DNA of 64,000 nt, taken from the NCBI RefSeq assembly GCF_000317285.1, contig NZ_AJLN01000141.1, forward strand, positions 1-64,000. The letters are read 5' to 3'. This stretch comes from Chlorogloeopsis fritschii PCC 6912 (lineage in GTDB: Bacteria; Cyanobacteriota; Cyanobacteriia; Cyanobacteriales; Nostocaceae). The notes beneath the pieces were generated by a model. It was not told where the DNA came from, made no database searches, and worked only from the letters and a program-made list of their open reading frames with translations. Below, piece by piece: positions 52,696 through 62,471 of this stretch; positions within the stretch are counted from its first letter, which is position 1; each line of letters opens with the position of its first letter. Made by a program: the position numbers and the translations under genes.

Positions 52696-54613
52696 ATGGC
52701 TCGCTCACCCAAAACCTCAAAAATCTCTGTAGTCTGGTTAGGGCAATGGTTAAGTTACCTCAAGGTTGGTCAAAAGATAGCCTTGGGGTATGGACTTGCC
52801 TTGGGTGTAGCAGTTTTGGGCACAACCGCCGGATTTACGATCGCCGATTACTACCAGAAGCAAGCGCTGAAGCTAGAAGAAGATGCTGTTGAAGAGTTAA
52901 ATCTACTCAATCGCTTGTACAGTAATGTTCTAGAAACACAATTGCACCAGCAACAGCTAATTGCTTTACCAAAAGAGTCACCGCTTTGGCAGAAAAAGTA
53001 CACTCAATATTTAGAGTATTCGGCTAAAGCTAAACAGGTATGGTCTGAATTCAAGTCTGTGAATGGGAATATCGACGATGACGATGATCCTGATGAAGAG
53101 AGAGAGGCAGTCAACCGTGTTTTGCAAACCTACGATCATTTTGAAGTCTACTTGCAGCAGGTAAAAAAACTTTTGCAGCAAGTAGCGTCGCGTCGTTCCC
53201 AGGTAGGGGAGATAAGCACCGAGCAAATTCAAACACAGTTTTTGAATTTAAGTACAGACTCAGACTTTCAGCTTGATGCCTTCTCTGAAGACTTGAATCA
53301 GCTGATGAAGATCACCTTTGAAGAGTTTGAGCAGGCAGAGACTATCTTCAGAGCTACTATCAAACTCCGATCGCAGATTATTTTCATTAGTCTACTACTA
53401 TCAATTGCGATCGCTGCCCTATTAGCTTCATACACCAGTCGGGCGATCGCTCGTCCGATCCAAGCTGTGACAAATGTAGCCCAGCAAGCCACCCAAGACT
53501 CTAACTTTGATTTACAAGCGCCCGTCACCACTCAAGATGAAGTAGGTGTATTAGCCTTCTCTCTCAACCAGCTAATTCAACAAGTTAAGCAACTATTAAA
53601 AGAGCAAATCGAGGCTAATGAACAGTTAGAAGCCAAAGTTGAAGAAAGAACCGTACAACTGCAAGAAAAAACCTCAGAATTAGAAGCAATTTTGAATGCC
53701 TTTCCCGATTTATTCTTTCGGATAGCAATAGATACTACTGTCTTGGATTACAAAGCAGGTAATCAAACTTCCGATCTGTATGTACTACCAGAGGAATTTT
53801 TGGGCAAGCGGTTGGTAGATATTTTCCCTCCCTCCATTGGAGAAAAACTCAACCGAGTAATTGTACAAGCCCAGCAAACTCAATCTCTAGTCAGTATTGA
53901 GTATTCCTTGGTGATGCCTAATCATAAAGAACACTATGAAGGACGATTAATTCCCTTTACAACCGAACAATTTATTTTTATTGTGCGGAATGTAAGCGAT
54001 CGCAAACAGGCAGAAAAGGCACTGCGGCAATCGGAAGCAAGACTGAGGAAACAAGCACAAGATTTAGAACAGGCATTCAAACAACTCCAAGAAACCCAAT
54101 TTCAACTGGTGCAAAGTGAAAAAATGTCCAGTTTAGGTCAATTGGTGGCAGGAGTTGCCCACGAAATTAACAATCCAGTCAACTTCATTCATGCCAATCT
54201 TGCCTATGTTTTTGAGTACGCTCAAAATTTACTTAGACTGCTAGAGGCATATCAAAAATATATCCCCAATCCACCCTTAGAAATTCAAGCAGAAATCGAA
54301 GCTACAGATTTTGACTTTTTGAGTGAAGACTTGCCGAAAGTTTTGAACTCGATGCAGGTGGGATCGGAACGTATCAAAGAAATTGTTCTCAGTTTGCGGA
54401 ACTTCTCGCGCTTGGATGAAGCCGAATTCAAACTTTTTTACTACCAAACCTGTGGGTAAAGGGACAGGATTGGGTTTATCCATCAGTTACCAGATTGTCA
54501 CCAAAAAGCACGGTGGTAAGTTGTTGTGCAACTCAGCACCAGGAAGGGGAGCGGAATTTATTATTGAAATTCCGATTCGGCAACAAGTCGGGCAACAGTT
54601 ATCGTACAACTGA
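52696..54613 (+). pseudogene. Hybrid-region sensor histidine kinase with internal deletion removing the ATPase core
   Basis: The first frame (52696-54459, 587 aa) encodes TM1 (about 27-50), an extracytoplasmic sensor, TM2 (about 223-245), HAMP, a coiled coil, a PAS-like region (about 335-440) and HisKA with GVAHEINNPVNFIHANL. After ...[15 protein letters not shown] (to 54432) it meets a junction; the downstream frame (54434-54613) resumes as [22 protein letters not shown] and ends at TAA. In intact relatives about 100-130 residues (N, G1 and part of the F box) lie between. They are missing, and the frame is shifted, so no functional kinase can be made. Confidence 0.85.
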
Positions 54614-54627
54614 AGTCTTGTACACAT

Positions 54628-55962
54628 TTAGCGCCGACTAAACTTTACCTTCAACCCATCGCGAGGACGAGAAAACGGCAATACAACTCGCTCCAGGTTT
54701 TGTCCAGGTACTAACTCCCATTTGTAATCGCGAACTAACAAAGCAGCAAAGAGTTTCATTTCTAATCTGGCAAATTCTTTACCCAAGCATTCTCGTATAC
54801 CCCCACCAAATGGAATATGACTGAAAAGTTTTTGCTTATCTTGCGTTCGCTCTGGTGAGAATCGATCCGGATCGAATTGCTCTGGGTGTGTGTAAATCTG
54901 ACTATCTTGATGAGTTTCCGGTATTTGATAATACACATCCCAACCTTGTGGAATTAAATACCCACCGAATTCACAAGACTCCAGCACTTTTCGCGAGCCG
55001 CTCCGAACTACAGGTGGTGCAATTCGTAACACCTCTTTCAGTACTTGCTCTAGGTAAATCATTTGCTTCAAGGTTTCTTGAGTCAATTGAGTTGGAAATC
55101 CTAGTTGTGCTTGTTCTGTACGCACGGCTTCGAGTACCTTGGGATGTTGAGCCAGTAGCAAACACAGAGAAGTTAATGCCGACGTTAGTGTTTCATGTCC
55201 CGCGATCAACATTCCCAGAATATTGTCTTTGATGGCTGCTCGGCTGAGTGAATTTCCGGCTTCGTCTTTGGCAACCAACAAAATACTCAAAACATCTTTC
55301 TCGCTTGAAGGATGCTGTTGACGTTCATCGATTAAGCTATCAAATCGGGCAAGCAGTTCTTCCCGCGCTCGCACTGCCCGATCAAACTTGCTACCCGGAA
55401 ACCGAACTGGAATCGTCAACAGCCCCTCGCTCCAAGCTTCGTAAACTTTTTCTAACGATTCATCTGCAGCAGTACTCACACCTACAAATAAACGACAAGC
55501 AATATCGAGGGTGTATTTTTTCAACTCTTCATACCAAGTCAGCGTTCCCATTTGCTCCCACTTTTGCAAGTAACGCCGGGTTACTGCTTCCATTGCGATC
55601 GCATAATTTTCTAAGGCTCTTGGCTGGAAAGCCTGAAACAGTTGACGGCGCAGGATTTGGTGAGCCGCTCCTGTCTGCACGCCAATTGATTTTGCACCGA
55701 GTAGAATTTCAAAATTCGGCGTATTTGTCATCTCCAATTTTTGCCCGTCATTGGAGAAGAGAAACCGCGCCGCATCTGCCCCGATCAAAACGATGGTTGG
55801 GCGAGCAAAAAGATGGGTTTTAAAGATGTTGCCATGCTGCTGTTGTCGTTTGGCAATAAAGCCTGCTGGATCGCGCAAATAGCTAATCGATTCCCCGATC
55901 GCAGGTAAACCTAATCGCCCAGGAGGTAGGGGGAGGGTTGACTGAGTTGAAAGATTGATCAT
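54628..55962 (-). CDS. Cytochrome P450 (CYP110-like)
   Basis: 444 aa. Oxygen-binding I-helix AGHETLTSAL, ExxR in KEVLRIAPPV, and the haem loop PFGGGIRECLGKEFARLE with thiolate Cys392. Starts with PPGRLGLPAIGES as in cyanobacterial CYP110-type enzymes, which oxidise fatty acids, alkanes or terpenes. No electron-transfer partner nearby. Divergent from a TetR gene across 63 bp containing two dyads, so repression by that regulator is likely. Confidence 0.9.
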   Translation of the reverse strand: MINLSTQSTLPLPPGRLGLPAIGESISYLRDPAGFIAKRQQQHGNIFKTHLFARPTIVLIGADAARFLFSNDGQKLEMTNTPNFEILLGAKSIGVQTGAAHQILRRQLFQAFQPRALENYAIAMEAVTRRYLQKWEQMGTLTWYEELKKYTLDIACRLFVGVSTAADESLEKVYEAWSEGLLTIPVRFPGSKFDRAVRAREELLARFDSLIDERQQHPSSEKDVLSILLVAKDEAGNSLSRAAIKDNILGMLIAGHETLTSALTSLCLLLAQHPKVLEAVRTEQAQLGFPTQLTQETLKQMIYLEQVLKEVLRIAPPVVRSGSRKVLESCEFGGYLIPQGWDVYYQIPETHQDSQIYTHPEQFDPDRFSPERTQDKQKLFSHIPFGGGIRECLGKEFARLEMKLFAALLVRDYKWELVPGQNLERVVLPFSRPRDGLKVKFSRR

Positions 55963-55968
55963 GCTTTC

Positions 55969-55984
55969 CTCGTTCTTGAACGAG
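55969..55984. promoter_or_regulatory. Inverted repeat CTCGTTC-TT-GAACGAG, candidate operator
   Basis: Perfect 7-bp arms, 7 bp from the P450 start codon. Together with the next dyad it fills the P450/TetR intergenic region. Confidence 0.5.
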
Positions 55985-55986
55985 TA

Positions 55987-56010
55987 TTACGATACGCTAC
56001 TGTTTCGTAA
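55987..56010. promoter_or_regulatory. Dyad TTACGA-N12-TCGTAA, candidate TetR operator
   Basis: Six-base perfect arms with further AC/GT symmetry inside (24 bp), between the P450 and TetR genes. Such dyads are usual TetR-family targets. Binding is inferred. Confidence 0.55.
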
Positions 56011-56025
56011 ATTATACTAGCATCT

Positions 56026-56628
56026 ATGAACCAGAGTAACAAAAAGCAGGGAAGACCCCGTAGTACTCAATCTCATCAAGCGATATTGCAAGCGACTTTG
56101 GAGTTACTTGCAGAATTTGGGTTTGATAGTATGAGCATTGAGGCGATCGCATCTCGTGCGGGTGTTGGCAAAACAACTATTTACCGACGCTATAGCTGCA
56201 AAGAGGAATTAGTTGCCGATGCGATCGAGAGTGTTCGGGAGGAGGTTGTCATCCCGAATACAGGCAGTCTTTGGGGTGACATAGAGGCGTTAATTGAGAA
56301 CTCGGCTCAAATTACCCTTAGTCCTCTTGGGCGAAAAACAGTAGCCATGATTATTAGCAGTGCATCCAGCAATTCTCAGTTCGCTCAAATTTACTGGGCA
56401 AAATATCTCCAACCTCGACGGCAAGCATTTGCAATTGTTTTAGAACGGGCAAAAGCAAGAAATGAAGTTCAGGCAAATCTAGATCCCGGTTTAGTCTTCG
56501 ACGTAATGAGCGGAATTATGCTTTATGCACTCATCTTTCAACCCACAATCGAGTCATGGGAGTGTTATGTTCGGCGTGCTTTACATCTTTTTTTGACAGA
56601 AAACTCGCTAGCCGATCAAAAGTCTTAA
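56026..56628 (+). CDS. TetR/AcrR-family transcriptional regulator
   Basis: 200 aa. N-terminal HTH: ILQATLELLAEFGFDSMSIEAIASRAGVGKTTIYRRYSCKEELVADAI (about 20-66). The C-terminal ligand domain is helical (LGRKTVAMIISSASSN...AIVLERAKARNEV). Divergent from the P450 gene, the classic arrangement of a regulator with its target; also likely autoregulated. Ligand unknown. Confidence 0.92.
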   Translation: MNQSNKKQGRPRSTQSHQAILQATLELLAEFGFDSMSIEAIASRAGVGKTTIYRRYSCKEELVADAIESVREEVVIPNTGSLWGDIEALIENSAQITLSPLGRKTVAMIISSASSNSQFAQIYWAKYLQPRRQAFAIVLERAKARNEVQANLDPGLVFDVMSGIMLYALIFQPTIESWECYVRRALHLFLTENSLADQKS

Positions 56629-56672
56629 AATACGATAGATACACTACCGGAGCTTCCATAGGAGTATCTTCC

Positions 56673-57344
56673 GTGCAGCCGGATTTAATAGGCTTGGAAA
56701 TCACAAAAGGAGAATTAAGAAGATTGACAGGAGTCAATCCAAATCATGTTCTCCGCCCTTCTATTATGGAAAATCGCGAGCAGCGATTGGGATTTTTGAT
56801 GAAAGAAGTTAGAGAAACGCTGCTGTTGACTTTAATAATTGTCGGGTTAGTGTATGCGTTAATTATTTTGCCAACAATTGGCTCTGCTATTTTTTTGGGG
56901 ATTGGTTTGTTGATTGCAATATCTATTGCAGTGATTGTTGGGCGTTGGCTGTGGCGACGGCTTGCCTACTCTAAAACCCTAAAAATGCTTTTGAATGAAG
57001 TTGATAAGTATCATGCCATTATTCAAGCAGTAGATAATTATGACCAAGTGATATTATCTCGGCAATCGGAAATTAATATACCTGACAGAGAAACAGCGAT
57101 CGCTGCCCTGCAACTGTTGAGAGAAGATTTAGTACAAGCTCTAAAAATCGAGCGAATGGTACGAGATCGGAAAAAGCTGCCTACTGATAACCAAGAGTTA
57201 CTTGTCAATAATCTAGCCAATCTGCAAGCCTTAGAAGCCAATGCCCAGGTAGATGAATACACTCAATTCTTAAATAAATTGTTGCAGATTGACCTTGATG
57301 TACAAACCCTGGTAAGAAAATTACAGTCGCCCGGTAGACAATAA
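56673..57344 (+). CDS. Two-helix membrane protein with coiled-coil C-terminus, function unknown
   Basis: 223 aa from GTG 56673, chosen because AGGAG (56660-56664) lies 8 bp upstream; the frame is open further left through the TetR 3' end. A soluble N-terminal 35 residues lead to two adjacent hydrophobic helices (about 50-67 and 70-90, LLLTLIIVGLVYALIILPTI / AIFLGIGLLIAISIAVIVG), then a helical C-terminal domain (100-223). Its stop is 2 bp before the ATG of the sugar-acid kinase pseudogene. No characterised family recognised. Confidence 0.75.
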   Translation: MQPDLIGLEITKGELRRLTGVNPNHVLRPSIMENREQRLGFLMKEVRETLLLTLIIVGLVYALIILPTIGSAIFLGIGLLIAISIAVIVGRWLWRRLAYSKTLKMLLNEVDKYHAIIQAVDNYDQVILSRQSEINIPDRETAIAALQLLREDLVQALKIERMVRDRKKLPTDNQELLVNNLANLQALEANAQVDEYTQFLNKLLQIDLDVQTLVRKLQSPGRQ

Positions 57345-57346
57345 AG

Positions 57347-58673
57347 ATGACCGCTAAACCAAAAGTAATTGTTCTGGATGACGATCCTACGGGTTCTCAA
57401 ACAGTCCACAGCTGTTTGCTACTAATGCGCTGGGATGTGGATACTTTACGCATGGGGTTGCAGGATGAATCACCAATTTTTTTCGTACTGACAAATACCA
57501 GGGCGCTACCTCCAGAATCGGCTGCATCTGTAACCAGAGAAGTTTGTCACAACCTGAAAATTGCTTTAGCTGCCGAAAGTATTCAGGATTTTCTCATTGT
57601 CAGTCGTTCTGATTCAACTTTGCGTGGACATTATCCAATTGAAACCGATGTCATCGCCCAAGAACTAGGCCCCTTTGATGCTCATTTTCTCGTTCCGGCA
57701 TTTTTTAGAAGGGGGACGGATCACTCGTGACAGCATACATTATCTCATCATTGACGGTGTACCAACCCCAGTTCACGAAACCGAGTTTGCTCGTGATTCG
57801 GTATTTGGTTACCACCACAGCTACTTGCCGCAGTATGTAGAAGAAAAAACCCAAGGACAGATCAAGGCTGATTCTGTAGAAAGATTTTTACTAGCAGATA
57901 TTCGTGCTGGTAGTCAAGAACGCTTGATACATCTCCATGACAACCAATGCTGTGTTGTCGATGCCGAAACTCAAGCCGATCTCGATCGCTTTGCGCTAGA
58001 TCTACTATCAGCAGCAAGTCAGGGGAAACGCTTTTTATTTCGCAGTGCTGCCAGTATCTTAACTGCTTTGGCTGGGCTACCTCCCCAACCCATTGCCCCC
58101 GAAAATATGGCAGAGTATGTACGTGGTGGCAAACCAGGTGCAGTTATTGTTGGTTCTCATGTCAAAAAAACAACTCAGCAGTTAGAAACACTGTTGCAAG
58201 CAGAAGGTGTGGTGGGTATTGAAATTGATGTAGCTCATTTGCTCAATCAGACCGACCAATCTGCTACACTGCTAACCGATGTTCTTCAAAGTATTCATAC
58301 GGCACACAACACTGGTAAAACACCAGTGATTTATACTAGCCGCAAAGAACTCACTTTTGAGGATGTCAACACACGTTTGCAGTTTGGAGCGAAAGTTTCA
58401 GGCTTCTTGATGGATGTTGTCCGGGGTTTGCCATCTGATATAGGATTTTTAATCAGTAAAGGTGGTATCACCTCTAACGATGTCTTGAGTACTGGTCTGA
58501 ACTTAACTTCTGCACGATTACTAGGTCAAATTTTACCCGGTTGTTCAATGGTGCGGACTCCAGAAAATCATCCCCAATTTCCTAATTTACCAGTGGTGCT
58601 GTTTCCAGGTAACGTTGGTGATACTAGTGCTTTGGCAACAATTTATCAAAGATTAAATATAAAGACTGGGTAA
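57347..58673 (+). pseudogene. Four-carbon acid sugar kinase family (DUF1537/OtnK-like), frameshifted
   Basis: The first part (57347-57730) encodes VIVLDDDPTGSQTVHSC (the family's DDDPTG loop) and SRSDSTLRGHYP and ends early; the second (57675 frame, to 58673) continues GGRITRDSIHYLIIDG, VGSHVKKTTQQLE and LISKGGITSNDVLS (ATP/substrate region). The break is at TTTTTTAGAAG (57701-57711): removing the A at 57707 restores ...VPAFFEGGRITRDS, the family sequence. A +1 shift is needed. Either a real frameshift mutation or a sequencing error; the rest of the gene looks intact and recently functional. Natural substrates are D-threonate, D-erythronate and similar acids. Confidence 0.85.
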
Positions 58674-58760
58674 TAATTTGCAACTTTCCAAAATGCAGTT
58701 ACACAAATAAATACTTTAATATTGGTAATTGCTCGGTTTCCATCTTTTGGCTGGTGATGC

Positions 58761-59810
58761 ATGACTTCTGATTCTGCGATCCCCGATATAGAATCAAACT
58801 CTGCTTTTAATCATGCAGAATCAATATCTCATCATGCTGATGTAGATGTAGATTCTAACGTTATTAATGTCAATTCAGATTCTGTCCTCCCGGAAGCAGA
58901 AGTAAATTCTGTTATCCTCTATCTCAAGTCAATTTCTGCCTCTGCCGATTTAGAGTCAAATTCTGTGGCAGCCGAGCCAGAGTTATCTTCGGTTGCAGAT
59001 GCAGATTCAGATTCTACAGTTTTCGATTTAGATTTATCTGAGCTATCTTTACTAGAACAAACGCTAGATAAGAATATCCACATCCAAATCAAAACAGAGG
59101 AGGGAAAACTTTTATTAATTTTGCCCACAGAATCCCAAGTACCTGCTTCCGAAAACAACTGGGCACAGATGTGGCAACACCTCAAGCTCCGACTAAACAC
59201 CAGCGATCGCCTCAAACCACGAACTCATATTCCGGTGCATCTAGTGGCAAGCGATCGCCTCCTAGATAGCAGACAGCTGCAAGAACTCGCTCAAACTTTA
59301 AGCGAAATGCATATGCAGCTAAAATCTGTTTCTACCAGTCGTCGCCAAACAGCCATCGCTGCTGCTACTGCTGGCTATTCTGTAGAACAAGTACAGCGAG
59401 AAAATCTTCTTGATTCGCAATCACAAGTCGCTAAAGTTACCCATACAGAAGCCCTTTATTTAGAAAAGACGGTACGTTCCGGAGTCGAAATACGTCATCC
59501 TGGTAGCGTAATTATCTTAGGAGATCTAAATCCAGGTGGTATCGTAGTTGCAGATGGAGATATTCTCGTATGGGGACGTCTCCGTGGAGTCGCTCATGCT
59601 GGTGCTGGAGGCAATCGCAAGTGTCTAATTATGGCTTTGCAAATGGAACCAACCCAGTTGCGAATTGCAGATGCTGTCGCTAGGGCACCAGAAAAATCAC
59701 TGATGCAGTTTCATCCAGAAGTGGCATATATTACACCTCAAGGAATTCGCATCGCTAAGGCTACTGATTTTTCTAAAACCCAATTTAACAAGATGAATCA
59801 AGAGCCATAA
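58761..59810 (+). CDS. minC: Septum site-determining protein MinC with acidic N-terminal extension
   Basis: 349 aa. Residues about 1-100 are an acidic, Ser/Asp/Glu/Val-rich low-complexity region with degenerate repeats (SNSV, DADSDSTVFD). The MinC N domain is about 105-220, and the C-terminal beta-helix domain about 232-335 (RSGVEIRHPGSVIILGDLNPGGIVVADGDILVWGRLRGVAHAGA). MinC caps FtsZ polymerisation together with MinD. First gene of minCDE; 54 bp to minD. The extension is the oddity. Confidence 0.93.
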   Translation: MTSDSAIPDIESNSAFNHAESISHHADVDVDSNVINVNSDSVLPEAEVNSVILYLKSISASADLESNSVAAEPELSSVADADSDSTVFDLDLSELSLLEQTLDKNIHIQIKTEEGKLLLILPTESQVPASENNWAQMWQHLKLRLNTSDRLKPRTHIPVHLVASDRLLDSRQLQELAQTLSEMHMQLKSVSTSRRQTAIAAATAGYSVEQVQRENLLDSQSQVAKVTHTEALYLEKTVRSGVEIRHPGSVIILGDLNPGGIVVADGDILVWGRLRGVAHAGAGGNRKCLIMALQMEPTQLRIADAVARAPEKSLMQFHPEVAYITPQGIRIAKATDFSKTQFNKMNQEP

Positions 59811-59864
59811 AGCTCTATTGTTAATTTATATTTCCAGAAACATCATCAACCGCATTCTAACATC

Positions 59865-60671
59865 ATGACCCGAATTATTGTCATTACCTCTGGGAAAGGA
59901 GGCGTGGGTAAGACCACCAGCTCGGCAAATCTAGGCATGGCTTTAGCTAAAATGGGGCGGCAAGTGGCATTAGTTGATGCCGATTTTGGCTTGAGAAATT
60001 TGGATTTACTACTAGGACTAGAAAACCGCATTGTTTATACGGCGGTAGAAGTCTTAGCAAGAGAGTGTCGCTTAGAACAAGCTTTGGTGAAAGATAAGCG
60101 GCTGCCGAATCTAGTGTTATTACCTGCTGCCCAAAATCGCACAAAAGATGCTGTTAGTCCCGACCAAATTAAGTTATTAGTAAATGCACTGGCACAAAAA
60201 TATCAATACGTAATCATTGATAGCCCCGCAGGGATTGAAATGGGATTTAAAAATGCGATCGCCTCGGCTAAAGAAGCATTAATTGTTACCACGCCAGAAA
60301 TTGCTTCAGTACGGGATGCCGATCGCGTCGTCGGATTGCTAGAAGCACAAGGCATTAAAAAAATTCATTTAATTATTAACCGCATTAAGCCTGCAATGGT
60401 GCGGGCAAATGACATGATGTCTGTTCAAGATGTTCAAGAACTTTTAGCAATTCCTCTGATTGGGGTAATTCCCGACGATGAGCGCGTGATTGTGTCTACC
60501 AATCGTGGCGAACCTTTGGTACTATCAGAAAGCCCTTCTTTAGCTGCTACGGCTTTTGAGAACATTGCTCGCAGATTGGAAGGAGAAGCAGTCGATTTTA
60601 TTGAAGTTGACGCCAATAATGACAACATCTTTTCTCGTATCCGCAGATTGTTGTGGACAAAAATCATTTAA
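59865..60671 (+). CDS. minD: Septum site-determining ATPase MinD
   Basis: 268 aa. Deviant Walker A SGKGGVGKTT (9-18, signature Lys11), VDADFGLRNLDLLLG, VIIDSPAGIEMGF (Walker B region) and the C-terminal amphipathic membrane-targeting helix FSRIRRLLWTKII. Recruits MinC to the membrane and is displaced by MinE. Operon with minC and minE (38 bp to minE). Confidence 0.96.
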   Translation: MTRIIVITSGKGGVGKTTSSANLGMALAKMGRQVALVDADFGLRNLDLLLGLENRIVYTAVEVLARECRLEQALVKDKRLPNLVLLPAAQNRTKDAVSPDQIKLLVNALAQKYQYVIIDSPAGIEMGFKNAIASAKEALIVTTPEIASVRDADRVVGLLEAQGIKKIHLIINRIKPAMVRANDMMSVQDVQELLAIPLIGVIPDDERVIVSTNRGEPLVLSESPSLAATAFENIARRLEGEAVDFIEVDANNDNIFSRIRRLLWTKII

Positions 60672-60709
60672 CTCTTTTTCCCATTCCCATCTGTGCAAAC
60701 TAAGCAGCA

Positions 60710-61027
60710 ATGATCCTTGAACTTCTAGAAAAACTTTTTTTTCGCACTACTGACACTAGTCGCAATCAAGTGAAACGTCGCTTACAGTTGGTGATTGCTC
60801 ACGATCGCGCTGACTTAAGCCCCCAGATGATAGAAAAAATGCGGCAAGAAATCTTAAACATTGTCAGTCGCTATGTAGAGATAGACACAGAAGGCTTAGA
60901 ATTCTCTTTAGAAAGCAATCAACGCACTACCGCCCTAATCGCCAATGTACCCATACGTAGGGTCAAAGAAACTACGGATGATTTAGAACTTACAGACAAC
61001 AGCAGTACATTTACTGATAATTTTTAA
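60710..61027 (+). CDS. minE: Cell division topological specificity factor MinE
   Basis: 105 aa. N-terminal LLEKLFFRT membrane/MinD-binding segment, [38 protein letters not shown] as the MinD-activating and dimer region, and a C-terminal tail rich in Thr/Asp. Stimulates MinD ATPase so that the division inhibitor avoids mid-cell. Last gene of the operon. Confidence 0.94.
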   Translation: MILELLEKLFFRTTDTSRNQVKRRLQLVIAHDRADLSPQMIEKMRQEILNIVSRYVEIDTEGLEFSLESNQRTTALIANVPIRRVKETTDDLELTDNSSTFTDNF

Positions 61028-61095
61028 TTAAGGAGTTGTATTCTTAAGCTTATTTAATATAGTTTTTGCTTTATTGTCGCCGTCAAAACTATATT

Positions 61096-61129
61096 TAGTC
61101 TCGTTGTAGCTATAACTACAACGAGACTA
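61096..61129. terminator. Bidirectional terminator hairpin between minE and convergent gene
   Basis: 14-bp perfect arms TAGTCTCGTTGTAG / CTACAACGAGACTA, 6-nt loop, between the minE stop (61027) and the stop of the minus-strand gene (61143). No strong T-tract. Confidence 0.6.
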
Positions 61130-61142
61130 ATTCAAGTATTAA

Positions 61143-62471
61143 CTATCTATAGGCAACTGGTGGAGTTCCCCAAACTTGTGCGGCTTTTTTGCCGAAAGTC
61201 ACAGGTCGATCTACATCGTTTGCAATTACAGTTTGACCATCATGAGAAACTGCCAGTACAGGCCATTGTTCTTCGCCCAGTTCTCCAGCCCGAAATAGCA
61301 CATTGCCAGGTTGGGCTTCACTCCAACCCAAAAGCACTGCTATTTTTTCATGCTCGTTTTCATTATGGGCAGGAGTAACGGTGTCGATGCGATCGCTATG
61401 GCGATCCCAAATCACTGCGCGATCGCTCGCATCAGATGTATTGAACACTGCTTCAAATTTACGCGCCAAGAAGCGTTCGCCTTTCTCTGACCAACTAACG
61501 GGAACTAGAACGCCAATAGTTCCTTCCCCGTTCAAATCTGAAGTTGTCTTGACATTCAAGAGAGTATCCATATTGGGAGAAGTTGAAGATACCACCCGCA
61601 ATTTCCCGGTTTGCCTGTCTTCTACAAATAAAACACTGCTGACACGGCTATTGTAAAGTTCAGGTTTAACTTCTAGTTGGACGCGACTGTAAACAGCATA
61701 CCTCCCATCTGGAGAAACCACAGGTACGCTGCGGTAATAACGGACTCCAGATCCACCCCCAGAACTAACCAACTCATGAGTATTTAAAATCCAATCCCAA
61801 GGAATAGGATAGGAACTGCCGATCGGATCTTGCTGTGCTTGTTCGCTTGGCTCGGATTGATCGATAACATTTACATCCTTAAATCGAGGCTGAGTTTCCC
61901 TCGCTACAGGTACATATTTAGTTACTTCTGAAGACTCAGTAGTGGATACATTAGTTGATGTATGGCTAGCTTCTGGAGTTGAAGACTTGAATTTAGCAGT
62001 TTTTATTCTCCGCAATATGTCTAGTTGATCGCTAGAAAGCCCCTTTGTAAAATTACCAGATTGCCCTGGTGTTGGTGCCAAGTCCACTGCTGCCAATAAT
62101 TGGTGCTCTGGTATTTCCACCACCGACAGAGAATCATCTTCTGCTGCCCAAGACTCATTTTGATCTACTTGGATAATTTGCGGATTCTCAACAGCGGCTT
62201 TAGACACCAACACAGAGCTAGATTTGTCCGTCCAAGGATTGATTGGAGCTACTTTTAATATTTGAGTTGAAGTCAAGCTATCAGCATTACCTGCTTCAAT
62301 AGATACAGAGTCCAACTCATTATTTATAGAAGTATTTTTAGCTACTTGTGATTGTGCTGAAGTAGAGTGAGCAGATGCAGCTACAAGGGGTGCAATAAGC
62401 ATCACAAAGGCAATGTACCTTGAGAATGGTTGGGCGCGAAACCATCCCGACAGCAAAAGATGTTTAAGCAT
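61143..62471 (-). CDS. Exported conserved cyanobacterial protein, function unknown
   Basis: 442 aa. Export segment about 18-38 (RYIAFVMLIAPLVAASAHSTSA). A disordered region (40-215) rich in Ser/Glu/Val leads to a beta-rich C-terminal domain (about 220-440), with WDWILNTHELVSSGGGSGVRYYRSVPVVSPDGRYAVYSRVQLEV and LLGWSEAQPGNVLFRAGELGEEQWPVLAVSHDGQTV. The PDGRYAVYSR and HDGQTVIAN motifs resemble TolB-like propeller blades, but no family can be named with confidence. Convergent with minE. Confidence 0.78.
   Translation of the reverse strand: MLKHLLLSGWFRAQPFSRYIAFVMLIAPLVAASAHSTSAQSQVAKNTSINNELDSVSIEAGNADSLTSTQILKVAPINPWTDKSSSVLVSKAAVENPQIIQVDQNESWAAEDDSLSVVEIPEHQLLAAVDLAPTPGQSGNFTKGLSSDQLDILRRIKTAKFKSSTPEASHTSTNVSTTESSEVTKYVPVARETQPRFKDVNVIDQSEPSEQAQQDPIGSSYPIPWDWILNTHELVSSGGGSGVRYYRSVPVVSPDGRYAVYSRVQLEVKPELYNSRVSSVLFVEDRQTGKLRVVSSTSPNMDTLLNVKTTSDLNGEGTIGVLVPVSWSEKGERFLARKFEAVFNTSDASDRAVIWDRHSDRIDTVTPAHNENEHEKIAVLLGWSEAQPGNVLFRAGELGEEQWPVLAVSHDGQTVIANDVDRPVTFGKKAAQVWGTPPVAYR

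Noticed and set aside
57701-57711. Programmed ribosomal frameshift at TTTTTTA
   Set aside because: The heptamer is not in the X-XXY-YYZ register of the upstream frame and the needed shift is +1; mutation or error is simpler.
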